64,000 bases of DNA from Archegozetes longisetosus (GCA_018873245.2 JAEMBT020000005.1:1996001-2060000), one strand, 5' to 3'. Shown: positions 12,701 through 24,656, counted from the stretch's first letter. The notes: a model not told the origin generated them from the sequence alone. Made by a program: numbers and translations.

Positions 12701-13939
12701 TGATCTGCCTTTGCTTTGTTCACCTAAAGGAAGTATCGTTATATTGCCCTCAATCATGTATTTGGTGACTGGTGTTTTGAAGGAAACTGCCACTCAAACT
12801 GGAGATTTGATATTTCAAAACCAACCCATTTCTACTGTCTTAAATTGTTTGCAATCTTTGGGTTCATCATATCTGACCAAAAACAGCATTTGCCGGTTCA
12901 AATGGATTGAATTATTGCAAACCACTTTAGCCAGTATTCTAGATCTGTGCAAAACAAGTAAGTCACCAAACTTTTACGTAGATTTGTTGTCAAATAGTAA
13001 TATTCATTTTGCATTTTATGCAAACGTAGTTTGGACTCAATCCTATTACGGTATTACTTAGAATGCATGAATCACTTATTGACTTGTTTAGTATTATTCA
13101 TTAATTTGTTTAATCATTGCTTTTCAGGCGGTGATGAACCAAAACCAGATGAAATAACAACTCTATTAGCTGTTGGAATATTTATTATAAAAGCGCCACC
13201 CGATGTCGTACAGGCACCTAATCTTCAATATCCTGCTATCAATCTGTTGAAACAATCTCTACAAAGTGATAACGAGCTCGTGAGTTCAAAACTGTTCTAA
13301 GCCTGTAATTTATTTCAAATTATTTGCTCTTGATTGATAGGTTCAATTCAAATGTATACAAACAATAAAAGCTATATTTGAACACTCGAACACAAAGGTT
13401 TCGATTCCTTATATTCACGTACTCGCTCCTCGTCTTATTGAAGTATTGAATCAAATGATTAAGCAAGTGTTGACTAGCGATATCAGTCAAGTAAAATGCG
13501 ACTCGATATTGGAAATATTTAGTGCCCTCGAAGTTTTAATTGAAATCGCGCAAAATGATAAAAGTAAGCAAATTCAAATCAACTTAATCAGACACTAATA
13601 TTTTGAATCTTTTCAACAGAGATCAACCTTTTAAATATCTATTTACCACTTTTGGTGACTCTATTGTCCGATAACGGTTTGAGAACAAAATCATATCGTA
13701 ATCATCTTCATGCTTACGCTCTTCAAAAGCTAACATCCATTGGCCCTAAATATCCACTTGAATTTCGTCAAGTGATTGGATCTGTTCCCAAGTTTCGAAA
13801 TACACTCGAAAATGCGATCCGCAACCAGCAAACCCGTACAAATAATATACAGAACGTAACACAAAATTCTGTTGGTCACAGAGACAACCCTTCAATCAAA
13901 CTTAAAGTTGATTTTAGTAATTACGTTGAAAAGAATTGA
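6762..13939 (+). CDS. HEATR5B: HEAT repeat-containing protein 5 (HEATR5A/B, Laa1 family)
   Basis: Nine coding exons: 6762-6887, 6948-7159, 7464-7572, 7630-9429, 9706-9987, 10059-12957, 13128-13279, 13341-13563 and 13620-13939. All phases agree, giving about 2040 aa (human HEATR5B about 2071). The family (yeast Laa1, vertebrate p200) forms a long HEAT solenoid on trans-Golgi/endosomal membranes that helps AP-1/clathrin-coated carrier formation with aftiphilin and gamma-synergin. Collinear family matches run from end to end: an N-terminal LNEEAL..AKRP.FIFEWLR, PPTR, DTF; then [48 protein letters not shown]; later [43 protein letters not shown]; and a terminal IKLK. A Ser/Asn-rich loop (about 8340-8410) and an acidic loop (about 11120-11180) are lineage-specific inserts between repeats. 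No broken exon was found. Confidence 0.95.
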
Positions 13940-14252
13940 ATTAATTTTTTTAATGTTGTTAACGATAATATTGAAATATGACTAATTTATATTTTTATTT
14001 TCCTTCTGTTTTGTCACATGAACTCCAAAATGAATTACAGATTCTCACTTATACAGAATTAGTCTTAAATTAATTTAATTTTATATAATAGGACTTTTAT
14101 TTAAAGATATAATTCATTAATTAAAATTTAATAATGAATTTCGAGTATATCATCGACTGATTTCTATATTGAATGGCTGAAATAATTTATTACTTTTGAT
14201 TGTTATACAATTGTTTATTTTATATATATGTCCTAAAATAATTGTTATTAAA

Positions 14253-14258
14253 AATAAA
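14253..14258 (+). terminator. Candidate poly(A) signal of HEATR5
   Basis: AATAAA about 315 bp after the HEATR5 stop. Confidence 0.55.
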
Positions 14259-15775
14259 GTTTTAGAAAAAAGGCTATCAATTTTTTAATAAGAAAAATTG
14301 ACTTTAGTTTAAAACTTAAGGTATTGAGGTAAAGGTTCCTGAAGCTCGGTTCATAGTTGAATGATCACATTCGTTTGATTAACCAGACGCTCTAACAGTA
14401 AAGTTAAGTCTAAAACTGAATAATTAGCATATGTTGGCATCAAATTTTACGATCTTTAAACTACATCTATTTACAAAGATTAATTTAAATATATCACACT
14501 TGAGTATGTTATTTAAATTGCGCACAATTTAAAACAAAGAGATCTAATCACGAAAACTGTGTTAAAGATATACTAAGATTCGTAAAATTTACGATATTTG
14601 ACGAATGAAGAGTATATAATATAAAACAAAATTGTGAGAATCATCAGTAAAACAGAAAACACATTGATTTGAGGAGTCGGACATTTTTGATAAAAAGCAT
14701 CATTAATCATCAATGATCAGCAATAGAGAGCTCGCGTTTTACGCACTTGGCTCATCTTGAAATAGTTACCCTTACGAGAGCTGTCAATCACTGATCAGAG
14801 CTGAATTACGTTTATCATATTGATACCATCTTTTGAACAGCATTCCGAGACTCTGAAAAAGAACAACTCAATAAACAAAAACGATGCCCACAAACACAAG
14901 TTTGCGATCGATGCGCTGATAAATACAAGAATTGAGAGAACAAGTCGATTAACTGTAAAAATCAAGTGCATCACACATTCACTTTATCGGCATCATATAT
15001 CTATAGTTGATGGCCATCAGACAACTTAATACCACGGTAATTATTTTATAGATAATGCTTGCTCTATGCTGAGCCATTTTAGACTTTATATGAGTTTAAA
15101 TTGATTTAAGACTTCAACAGAATACGAACTAACTCTTCCTGATTCCACTCGAATAAATTTTTCTCATAATTAATAATTTTAAAGTATACAAGAGTACAAT
15201 TAGCGAATGTTTGAGAAGTTAATAAAATTTTTTGTGCTTTCTAGTAATCAAACACTATTATTCAAACACTATTATTTGCTGATTATGATTATAACAAAGC
15301 TTAGTACTAAAAGTTTAAAGGACAAAGTTGGCAAGTGGATTCATGCTTCCGGTAAGTAAAACCACAAGTGCTTTGATTGTTGCGCCAGCTCAACTTCATT
15401 TTGATAGGGATTTTGAATGACACGCGCTTCTGATCATTCAAACTTTTTTCTGACAACCGCACGCACTTTAACTGAGATCCTGTTGATTTTATCAAACCAT
15501 TTTGCTTATTACTTTATGGTAAGAATGAAAACTCATAATGAATAAACACTGTTTTAATCCTAGTTTGACAAATGGGTGGAGTGCATTATTGGAGTGCCAT
15601 ATTCTATAGGGCTTTCATATGATTAAGAATTGCAGACAAATTCAATAGAAAAACTGAAACAATATTAACGGTTTTTTTGCCGTTAAGTGTTATTAAATTA
15701 AAACTATTTTCAAGAAAGATTTAGGTCCATTTGTGATAATTAGAATTGAGATTTTAAGATCAAATTTAGAAGATA
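14259..15775. other. Intergenic DNA between HEATR5 and ENOPH1
   Basis: AT-rich, with short direct repeats (for example the doubled AAACACTATTATT near 15248-15275). The open frames at 14820-15029 and 15307-15495 have no recognisable domain and look like chance. The ENOPH1 promoter must lie in the right-hand part. Confidence 0.5.
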
Positions 15776-16800
15776 ATGGCTAAAAAGTTTGCTAAACCTG
15801 GAGCTATCATTCTTGACATTGAGGGCACGACAACTGATAGAAAGTTTGTGTCCGAAACTTTGTTTCCATTCGTCAGAAAGCAATTGGTCAAATATCTGAC
15901 AGAAACTTATGAGACAACAGAAACAAAAGAAGCGATTCAACGACTAAGAGATTCAACAAAAAAAGATCTTGAAAGTAAAGAAAGACATGTGAGTGATATA
16001 GAAATAAATTTCTTATTGAAATACTTTCCTGTTTACAGTGCCAGCAATTTCTAGCACAAAAGGGACTAAAAACAGTATGTATGCAAATAGACTTATACAA
16101 GAATTGAAATTCTTGCAATAGAAACATAAATAGAATCCTTGTAACAGTACAAGAATTTTGTTTTAAAAAACTTTTAGCTGTTATCAAATCAGTCAATGAA
16201 AATATCATTTGGCAAATGGATAGGAAGCACAAATCATCTGAACTAAAACAGCTCGAAATTCTAGTCTGGGTTTGGGGTTACGATAAAGGACTCATTAAAG
16301 GTCACGTCTTCGATGATGTACCGCAAGCGATGCACAACTGGAAGATCAAATCTGGCATCAAGTTATGTATCTTTTCTTCGGGGATGGTAATCGCGCAGCA
16401 GCTATTGTTCTGTTGCTCGACTCAGGGAAATCTTTTGCCAGTAAATAAAAAGACCTAAGAGTACTCTCACTTCAACTCTTTTCTCATGTTTCAGTTGATC
16501 GATCAGTTCTTCGATAACTCAATAGGAAACAAAACAGATTCAGAAAGTTTCAAAAGTATTGCTAACAATATCAGAGTTGCCATCACTAATATTTTGTTTA
16601 TCACTGATAATCCAATTGGTTAGTCACTGGTTGATACTTTTTAGGTCCTTCGACTAATGATTTTTTCTTAAACAGAAGCGAAGGCCTCTCTCGACGCCGG
16701 TTGCAGAGCAGTGATCATCAAAAGACCAGGAAATAAAAAGATCATTTCTGAGAACGAAAATATTCCTATTATTAATTCATTTTCAGACATTAAGTTTTAA
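15776..16800 (+). CDS. ENOPH1: Enolase-phosphatase E1 (ENOPH1/MASA)
   Basis: HAD-family enzyme of the methionine salvage pathway that converts 2,3-diketo-5-methylthiopentyl-1-phosphate to the acireductone. Exons read as 15776-15988, a short second exon from 16039, then 16178-16440, 16495-16618 and 16676-16800, giving about 254 aa (human 261). Motif I is the MASA-type DIEGTT (Asp14, Glu16). Motif II is IFSSG, followed by AQQLLF..STQGNL and a DQFFD segment. The ILFITDN block carries the acidic motif, then EAKASLDAG and a VIIKRPGN strand. The second exon is uncertain: the better donor (GTATGT at 16075) breaks the frame, while GTATGC at 16079 keeps it; skipping it by using a donor at 15975 in exon 1 also keeps frame. 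The other junctions are firm. Confidence 0.88.
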
Positions 16801-17287
16801 TTAGAAAAAGTATTATCGAAAAATTGTTTTCTCCTTCAGATATATATTCATTAACATCTATTTGAGTAAAGTTTCTAGCTTGATGACTGAAAAGATCAGT
16901 TTTAACTTATATTCATTGTTTAACACTTTTAGTAATGCAGTTGAGAAACTGTATCAGAAAAGGGCTAACAATTATTGATTATTAGATAGATGTGACAATC
17001 TAAATCTATTAAATTTCACTGTTGTAAGTGAAAGGTAAACCATTTTTAGAAAATATTCTCAAAGAGGTATAAAAGTCTAAACCTCCTGCTTATGGTTGTA
17101 CTGAGTGTTCAGTTCAAAAGTACGGCTCTTCAATCATCATCTGATTATTAGTTACTCAGCCAACTATTGCTATGAGCGCCCTAGAAGTTAAATTAAACGA
17201 TCAGTTATTCAATTTGAAATTAACTGAAAAGTTGATAAACAATCGCTTATTCTTTGCAAACAAGTAAACCAAATCTGAAGAGAAATA

Positions 17288-17973
17288 CAGGGTGGACATT
17301 TTAAAACCGAACCTAATCGAACATCAAAACTTTTACTCATACTTTCTAAAGAAAAGCTTTATCAGAAAAGTTCAATATTAGAAAAGACCTAATTTGAACT
17401 TTTATTAAACATAAATCCAAGATAATGAGTAAAAACAAAAATGGTGTTCACAACAGTCGAAGTATTGTGTGGTGACCATCACCACTTTAGCTAAAGAAGC
17501 GCTACCTGAAGAAGTGGTTTTAAAAGCTTAACCAAAACAGCTTGAAACTCCGCAGGAATATAAGCAAAACCAATATAAACATGATTTCATTATCATTATC
17601 TTTGGACATGGATCATTTGATGGTGATAATGAAATCACATTTACACTAGTTGTCCTCAAACATTGGATGATTTGAAAATAAAATGAAATTAAAAATAACT
17701 ACCGAAAGTTTGGTCAATGTTTCTGAAAGTATGATTCAAAGAGTCAGGGCTCTGTTTGCAAAATAATTTTGAACACTTTCAGCATTTACTGTAAATTCAA
17801 ATAATATGTACTTTTTAAACACTACTGTGTAATTTTGCTTATGAACTGATAAAAAGTACATTTTGAGTTAATGCCTTTTTATTAAGTATAAAGTAGTTAA
17901 CTTGTTTTTAATAGGAATCATAACATAATCTTTACCTCTGATGGCTAAGTTCAGTTTTAAGATGTCCACCCTG
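17288..17973. mobile_element. Tc1/mariner-type non-autonomous element, 686 bp
   Basis: Bounded by terminal inverted repeats beginning CAGGGTGGACATTTTAAAAC on the left; the reverse complement of the right end begins CAGGGTGGACATCTTAAAAC. Both outer ends abut a TA dinucleotide (17286-17287 and 17974-17975), the target duplication of the Tc1/mariner superfamily. The interior has no transposase frame. It carries its own hairpin near 17582-17640, built on TGATTTCATTATCATTATC and its approximate complement. Confidence 0.75.
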
Positions 17974-19250
17974 TATTTTGTGCACTGTGAGACTTTTGAG
18001 AGGTTGGGATAATGAATAGCACATCGTTGATACCGACACTGTAGCAAAGTAATTAGCCGATAACTTCTCAACTGAGCTAATGGACGAAAAATGCTTTACT
18101 ACACTATTTTCGATAGCACTGAACCTGCAAATTAGCATCCATTTTAGTCAGACTCTTTGTTTCATAAATATCAAAAAGCACAATGTTCGCAAGTTGGTCC
18201 TCGATGACTAAATTGCAACGGGCCTTAATCAAAATTAAAGCTATACTCACTGTGAAAGCAGTAGATGTACAGCTATGAGCAAATAGTTTTGTTTTTATGA
18301 ACCCCAAACTGATGCGTTGTGAGTCAAATTTGAAGGGTTTGCGAACTCATTCAGTTACTTATGAATATGCATTAAACTTATTGATCATTTGACCTTAATG
18401 TAACGAATGGCCCAGCTATCATTGTTAATCAAATGATTAATGCACTTTTAAGTCAAAAATCACATTGTGTCAGACAATAAATATCAGTTTTCGTTACCAG
18501 TCGTGAGTCAAGTGTTGAACTTTATCCACAAAATGTTAATTAATATTTGAACCGTAGTTCTCGCATAAAACTATTCAATTTGTGAGCTGTCCCTAATTTT
18601 TGATCTGTACGTATCAGGGATTAAAGGAAAACCATTGGAGTCGATTGTACTATCAACAAATAAAGTCTTTCTCATCAACTAATAAAAATATGCCCTTTTT
18701 ATCAAATTCGATAAGAGAACTATGAATATGAAAATGTTACCTTTTATTATAACGTATTATACTTTTAAAATATTCAAATAGGAAAAGATATAGCAAAATG
18801 ATCACAAATTCTTAGATTTACATTCATTAATAAATCAAATATGTAATATCACTAATACTTAGATATGACTGAAAGACATCTATGGCAAATTGATTGCTTC
18901 AGCATGTATTACTCATATTTGATTTTGTATTTAACAAAAATTTTCAAAAAAGCTAAACCTGTTTGGCCAAACCATTGAGTCCATTTTAAATAGCTTTATA
19001 GTTTAAGATTAAAGCACGCGCGATATCTTTAAATTGCATACCTCTTCCTAGAATAATTTGATGATCAATTTCAGTGATTGGCTCACCATCGACTCGATGC
19101 ACATTATTAAGAAATTGTGTTTTGTTTTAGCGTAATGACATGTGCTTTTTAGCAAAAAGTGCACAACACAATACTTTACGAAAAAGCTCTTTTCGCAATA
19201 CTCAACTTTTACTCATATGATAAGACCATCTAATCAGATTAGATAAAAAT

Positions 19251-19770
19251 TTGAAAGTCTCAATTTCTTACCAATTACAAGGAAAGACTATTTTTCGAGT
19301 ATACACCGCTTATTACACAAAATTTACACAAATTCTGTGCTTTCTGATAGCAAAATTCAAGTGGTATTTACAAAAATTTAAAGAAGAAACAACTCAAACA
19401 AAATATGACACTGAGTTGGGCCGACCGACAACTGCTACTCGTAATAAACATGTAAAAGTTATAGGCTATCTATTGAAAGAAACACGAATTTAGTGTTGAC
19501 AAGCGATAGTTTTTTACGTTGGCACTGATAATATGTCAGTCTTTGCCGTATCCTCCGTATTGACCTGATGTGATTACGATCTGATGGTTCAAATAAAAAG
19601 CACTTTATAAGTAAAAACTTTGCTAACTTCAATGGAGTTGGGATGTAGTTGAACACATTAATAAACTCAGTTAAGTGAAAGGAATTGAAAATGTTGCTGC
19701 CAGATGGGAGAATGTGGCAAAGACCAGAGGCAATTACATTATTAATTCAAAGTTTCTATTATTTTGTATC
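19251..19770 (+). pseudogene. Decayed mariner-like transposase fragment
   Basis: Two pieces read like parts of a mariner transposase. At about 19358-19493 the frame gives W..LQKFKEE..Q.KYD followed by ELGRPTTATRNKHVKVI, resembling the linker between the two N-terminal helix-turn-helix domains. At 19645-19770 another frame gives VVEHINKLS, a stop, then KGIENVAARWENVAKTRGNY, resembling the C-terminal GI..L..RW.KCI...G.Y block. The DD(34)D catalytic core between them is mostly absent, and frameshifts and stops are present. I could not place terminal repeats. Confidence 0.6.
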
Positions 19771-20632
19771 CGAACTTAATCTTGAGTAAAGAATTTGAGC
19801 TAATCATTTTGTTACAGCTTGTATTTGATGCTAAACTGTTGTGGCGATGGATCAAAAACAAGTAACAGTCAATGGAGGAAACGAAGAATGCCATAAAAGA
19901 AGCGCCAAAAGAAGGAGCAAAAGAGTGAACTCAAGAAAGCAGTTAAGCGAGCAAAAGTAATGCTAATTCATCCAAACAAAGTACTGCCTAATCCACCAAA
20001 AATAACACTTTAAGTATGGCTTCGAGCCGTCTCATCGCTTCTCCAACAGATCTGTAATTCTGGTTCACTTTTACAGTGATTTCGAACTATTTTTTAGCTT
20101 TTCGATATTTATTATTCTCAACTTCAATGTAATTTAGTAGATAATAATAAAGTTTTAAAAATTCATTAACTAGCTTACTATTTCTTTGTATTTATACAAA
20201 TTAAATTATCATTAGCTTGAAAATATCTTTAACTTAAGTTAAAAGTTGTTAAATCAATAGTAATGTGACACAACAGAAACGATTACATGACTTATAAGAT
20301 CTTTTCATATGAGTATTAAGGCTTAAAATCTATTGCCTTAGTTACTCCCAATAAGAGGCTTAAATCTTATAGAAAATTACACTTAAAATTGAGTTTATTA
20401 ACAAAAAAAATTCAAATGATAAAACGTTTTCTGCGTTTTTCTCAATAATCGATTTCATGAAATGATTTAATGAGAAGTAATTGAGCCCTTTTGGAAGCCA
20501 CAATTGTCACATATCTTGATAAAGGAGTAAAGGTTACCATCAAATTGTAACCAAAGGATCAGAAAGTGCTGTCGGCATTCGGTGAAGCAGAAGGTACTAA
20601 AAACTTGATTGTTTCCGTCAACTCAATAAATA

Positions 20633-21085
20633 CAGATTGTCCAAGTAATATGAATATACTAAAAATTTGACCTATCAAAATGAACTTTCATTAACGTGAT
20701 GTGGTGTACAAAAATAGTGTTTAGAAATGTTCTCTATAATATAATAATTGCAATATAATATAACAAGCATATTATGCTTATTAATGCTATTAATGTCAAT
20801 AATAGTCTCATTCATAGGCCCTTTTTTGCTAAATTTATCAGCAAATTCTTCTCTAGTTCGATCACAAAACTTAGTTAACAAATAAGTTTTATAAATAAAA
20901 ACTCTGTTTTATTTAGAACACTATTTTAAATACTACTTTTGTTTTCATCTCAAACATTATGATTAAAAAGTTAACTTTTCTTTTACTCGTTTCAAACTTT
21001 ATTCGTAAGTTGCATCTAATCGATGCGTAACGTCAAAGAAAAACTGTACTCAGAATTTGAGTTTAGTTTTATTTTGGACAATCTG
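20633..21085. mobile_element. TA-targeted non-autonomous element inside repeat copy A
   Basis: Absent from copy B, which reads straight through AAATACAAC. The insert begins CAGATTGTCCAA and ends TTGGACAATCTG, an exact 12-bp terminal inverted repeat. It follows TA on the left and is followed by CA on the right, consistent with a TA target duplication with one base changed. The 453-bp interior is AT-rich without a transposase. One internal 15-mer (CATTAACGTGATGTG, about 20690) recurs inverted near 22414. Confidence 0.75.
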
Positions 21086-21198
21086 CACAACATACTAGTT
21101 ATTAAACTACTCGAAACCCAAAATGAAACAAAACCAAACGATGACATCGAACATGTTTTACAAATGTATGAAAAAAGTTTTCGCTCAACAAAATAATA

Positions 21199-21612
21199 TT
21201 AGGGTTTTGCTTATGTAATGCGGTTTTTGTTAGTAAAATTGCACCCGTCGCCCAGATTCAGGGTTGTCTTTGACACTGAAGTCGTTGTTTCAGAAGCGCG
21301 AAAACCATCGCTGACGCTGATTCACACTCAGAGCTTTGCGATCATATGTGTCCCGAATGTGTTGTGCGGCTTCGGTAGCATTTGATCCCCGATCAAATTC
21401 ATACATCAAACAATGTCTTATGTGAGTCTTAGTCGGAAACTCTTCAGCCATTTTGGACACAATTTATTTAAAGATTATTTGTCAATAATTTAAGTTTAGA
21501 TATCACTCTTTTGGATGACTTTCCAAAAACATTTGTAAACAATCGATTATTGATTCATAATTGACCTCAAACACAACGTTAAAAAAACCGCATTACATAA
21601 GCAAAACCCTAA
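21199..21612 (-). mobile_element. Internally deleted mariner element with 30-bp perfect terminal repeats
   Basis: Absent from copy B. It has perfect ~30-bp terminal inverted repeats starting TTAGGGTTTTGCTTATGTAA, flanked by TA at 21197-21198 and 21613-21614. On the minus strand an ATG at 21451 opens a mariner-type transposase N-terminus: TKTHIRHCLMYEFDRGSNAT, then EAAQHIRDTY and a QRWFSRF block (the N-terminal helix-turn-helix region). An in-frame TGA sits at 21290-21292. The frame then resumes with NNDFSVKDNPESGRR before running into the other terminal repeat. The second helix-turn-helix and the whole DD34D catalytic domain are deleted, so the copy cannot move on its own. Confidence 0.88.
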
Positions 21613-23358
21613 TATTTATAACTTTACAACTTTTGCACTGAATGCAATTCGTACGACATCGGAATATATCGTGACGTAAAGTTTGGTGTTAGAATTGCGC
21701 ACAACAACGACAACAACGGACACAATTACATCCATACAATCGATTTGAGTTTATTAAATAAATATATAGTCTCTGCAACTGATCGACACATTCCTATAAG
21801 TAAACTCATCACATCATCAGTTCTGCACATTATATCAGTGTAACGAATAGATCACATCTTTCTATTTCTCACAAAATTTTCAATTTTTCGACTTTTGTTC
21901 TCTTTGATAATAAACGTGAAGATATGAACCGATCGTATATTTAGTTTTATATCTCTTAAGAGAAGGTAAACTTCCGTCAATCGGATTCAGAGCTAATACT
22001 CCGAAAGATATAAAAAGATTTTTTACTTTAAGATATAGACATCTGTTCAAACATGATGTGAAAGATTTACAGGAAGAATTGGGTTACTATCTTAAATGCT
22101 ATCTCCAACAACAATTGAAGAAAAGTCTAATTTGTAATGATTTGAAACAATGTTTATTCAACTCTTCCAAAGGAAATAACTGAAAGACGATGGCTTTATG
22201 ACAGATTAGAAAGTGATGTCCAAACAAAAGCTGATTGAATAAGTCAATTAATTGTGAATCGGGGACTTTACTCTGCTTTCTATATTTAGCTACTTAACTA
22301 TCTATAAATGAACAATAATATATTATTTCAAATTCTAAAATGTCACCTATTCAATTATAGTTTATCTTTTACTGATTAATTTTTTTGTTATAGGTTTTCA
22401 GTTGACCCCACATCACGTTAATGGAATCTCAAAAATTATAGCATATCATTAATAAACTTGAAATTTGTCCACATTTTCTTTGGTTATTGACTGCATGCAA
22501 AATATTTTCTATAACTCTACTAAGAAGGTATTAGTCCCACAATATTCTTTGTATCGGAAACTGTAATTCATGTGTTGCTTAGTTTGGACATAAATTTTGG
22601 AATTCAATACCGAACAAAAACATAATTCATACCATAATTAGATGTGTTTAATAGACATTTAACGGTTCAAATTGTGAGCTTCAAACTTGGCTTGTATGAT
22701 AGTATTTTTGTTGCGTGCAGTATACTTCATTTTAACCTACTATGTACTCGCCCGCTAATCAACTTATATGTTACTGACAGTATCCATATAACAATAACTT
22801 ACAGGTTTCAAGTTTTTAAAAAAAAATTCTACTCATTTCAAAAGTGAATCTATATATAAAGATTTAATTTTAAGCGCAATTTAATTTCTTTATTTTGACA
22901 AATACCCATTAAAGTTGATAGAGAGTTATTAAATTTTGCAATTATGAGTGAAACCAAGGGGGACAAGTTGTGTACTCAACGAATTTTTGAAGCGAAAAAA
23001 CAGCAAAGTTTAGCAGTGATATCATCCAAATTCTTCTCAAATTTCGTAAGTTATCTAAAAGATAACACTTAAGCAAAAGAAGAAAAATTAGAATTATTAA
23101 AAATCTGAATACCAACAAATTATGATTCTTGAACTACACTTTAAATATTTTCACTACTTGTTCGCACTTTAACTGCAATTTAATTCCATGAATATCCAAT
23201 AAGTATTGCGGATACACTAGATTCTTCTATGAATTCTCTGATTCATAGATATGTTACTCTATATATTATTCCATAACGGAGTACTGAAAGCTATTTTTTA
23301 AAAACAAGTCTTGTACAGACAAGGTAAAAAAGTGTGTTTCAACTCATATGAATGTACG

Positions 23359-23417
23359 TCCAAAGTATGAAACAAACATTTCAGAAAGCGACCAACCCTT
23401 TTGTCCATACTTTGGAC
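23359..23417. repeat. Small perfect hairpin
   Basis: GTCCAAAGTATG at 23359-23370 and its exact reverse complement CATACTTTGGAC at 23406-23417, with a 35-nt loop. Confidence 0.6.
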
Positions 23418-23573
23418 ATGGATTCGTATCAGTTATTACTAATAAGCTGAAATATACCCTCATTTCCACGTCTCTAATACGTCTGTGATAAGCGTTTTGA
23501 TTTAAGGTGTTACTCTCTGTCTCTTGGTGGTTGCCAATGCTTTGGCTCAATAGCTCTGATAGCATGTGAGCCG

Positions 23574-24063
23574 CGCTACAGCTATTGCATGCTGTTGTTG
23601 GGCGCTAACACTGTCCTAAAAGTTTCAGATCTTATTTGGAGGCAGCGGTCGATTATTGTGTAATTAAGTTAAATCTAACAAAACGGTTAATCATTGGTTT
23701 AACGCATTTAAGGTCGCCTATTTGTCGTGAAATCATATTGATGACGCTTCAATCAGTCAAACCAATCATTTGGTTTACTCAAAGCAATTTCAGTTATAGC
23801 TTTTATGACCACTATGTCCCTTCACTTAAACTGTTTTAAGTAAACCAAATGATTGGTTTAACTGATGGAAGCGTCATAGATAGGATTTTATGACATAATA
23901 TAGGGCCTTCAATGTATTAAACTGATGATTAACCATTTTATTAGATACAACTTAATTATACAATGATTGACCGCTGCCTTCAAATGGAAGCTTCTACTTT
24001 CAATTAGTTTGATTTGCATTTAGGACAGTGTCAGCATCCAACAATAGTAGGCAATCGTTGTAA
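23574..24063. mobile_element. Foldback (long inverted repeat) element, ~490 bp
   Basis: The left arm, about 23574-23800, and the right arm, about 23830-24063, are imperfect reverse complements over some 200 bp. Matching landmarks are AACACTGTCCTAAA with TTTAGGACAGTGT, GGCAGCGGTCGAT with its complement ATTGACCGCTGCC, and TTTGGTTTACTCA near the centre with GTAAACCAAATG. The loop is short (~40 bp). The transcript would fold into one long hairpin. No clear target duplication was found. Confidence 0.7.
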
Positions 24064-24656
24064 CGTTTAGGCAACTTTCCACTTGTCTAACTTGACAAAT
24101 TTGCTTCACCAAAACAGATTTACTAACTAAATGGCTGTCCAAAAATTTCCATAGCTCTAATAACAATTGGAAGTCTCGGTATTATCCATGGCATTATTAG
24201 CTAAATTACAATATTAGAATGTTTTCACATTAAAGATGATAACAACAGGTACACTTGTAATATTTGTTACTTTCATAATCTGCAAAATATATTTTCAGAT
24301 ACTGTTTTAGAACGTTGGTTTACGACTGTTAGTTTGATCCGAAAGGTAGCATGCATTCAGGCTTATAAGATCGCATTTCCAGAGTATCAATCGAGCTCTG
24401 GTACAACAAAACTCTAAATCAATGTGTTCATTTTTCGTAACTTTCGCTTTAATCGTTCTTTTGCTTGTTTTTATGCTGATGAGCTGTGTGCATATCTTGT
24501 ATTTGGTGCTAGAGTTGCTATCGCTAATCAAGATCAATTACATTTCAATGTTCATTTCTATTTAGATTCTTAGCGACTACTAGCGACTCTTTACGATTCT
24601 TAACTATTCTTCTATCATAGAAGTTAAGCTTTATGGATATAAAATGCATTTTTGAA

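Larger units (their letters stand above)
20391..22225 (+). repeat. Dispersed ~1 kb repeat, copy A (interrupted by two insertions)
   Basis: The reverse complement of 37990-39000 aligns along this stretch with scattered substitutions and small indels. The extra length is accounted for by the 453-bp insertion at 20633-21085 and the 414-bp insertion at 21199-21612. Landmarks shared with copy B include AATAAATAC, CGAAAC..AAACGATGAC, GTACGACATCGGAAT, TTACATCCATACAATCGATT and CTTAAGAGAAGGTAAAC. Short reading frames such as NKYIVSATDRHIPI are shared with copy B, so the unit may be an old pseudogene or transposon piece. I do not recognise the protein. Confidence 0.85.

Noticed and set aside
17932..18307. 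Minus-strand frames with a faint dehydrogenase look (LANIVLFDI-like)
   Set aside because: Only one short segment resembles an LDH/MDH dinucleotide-binding strand; the glycine motif and catalytic motifs are missing, and the frame crosses the border of the Tc1-like element.
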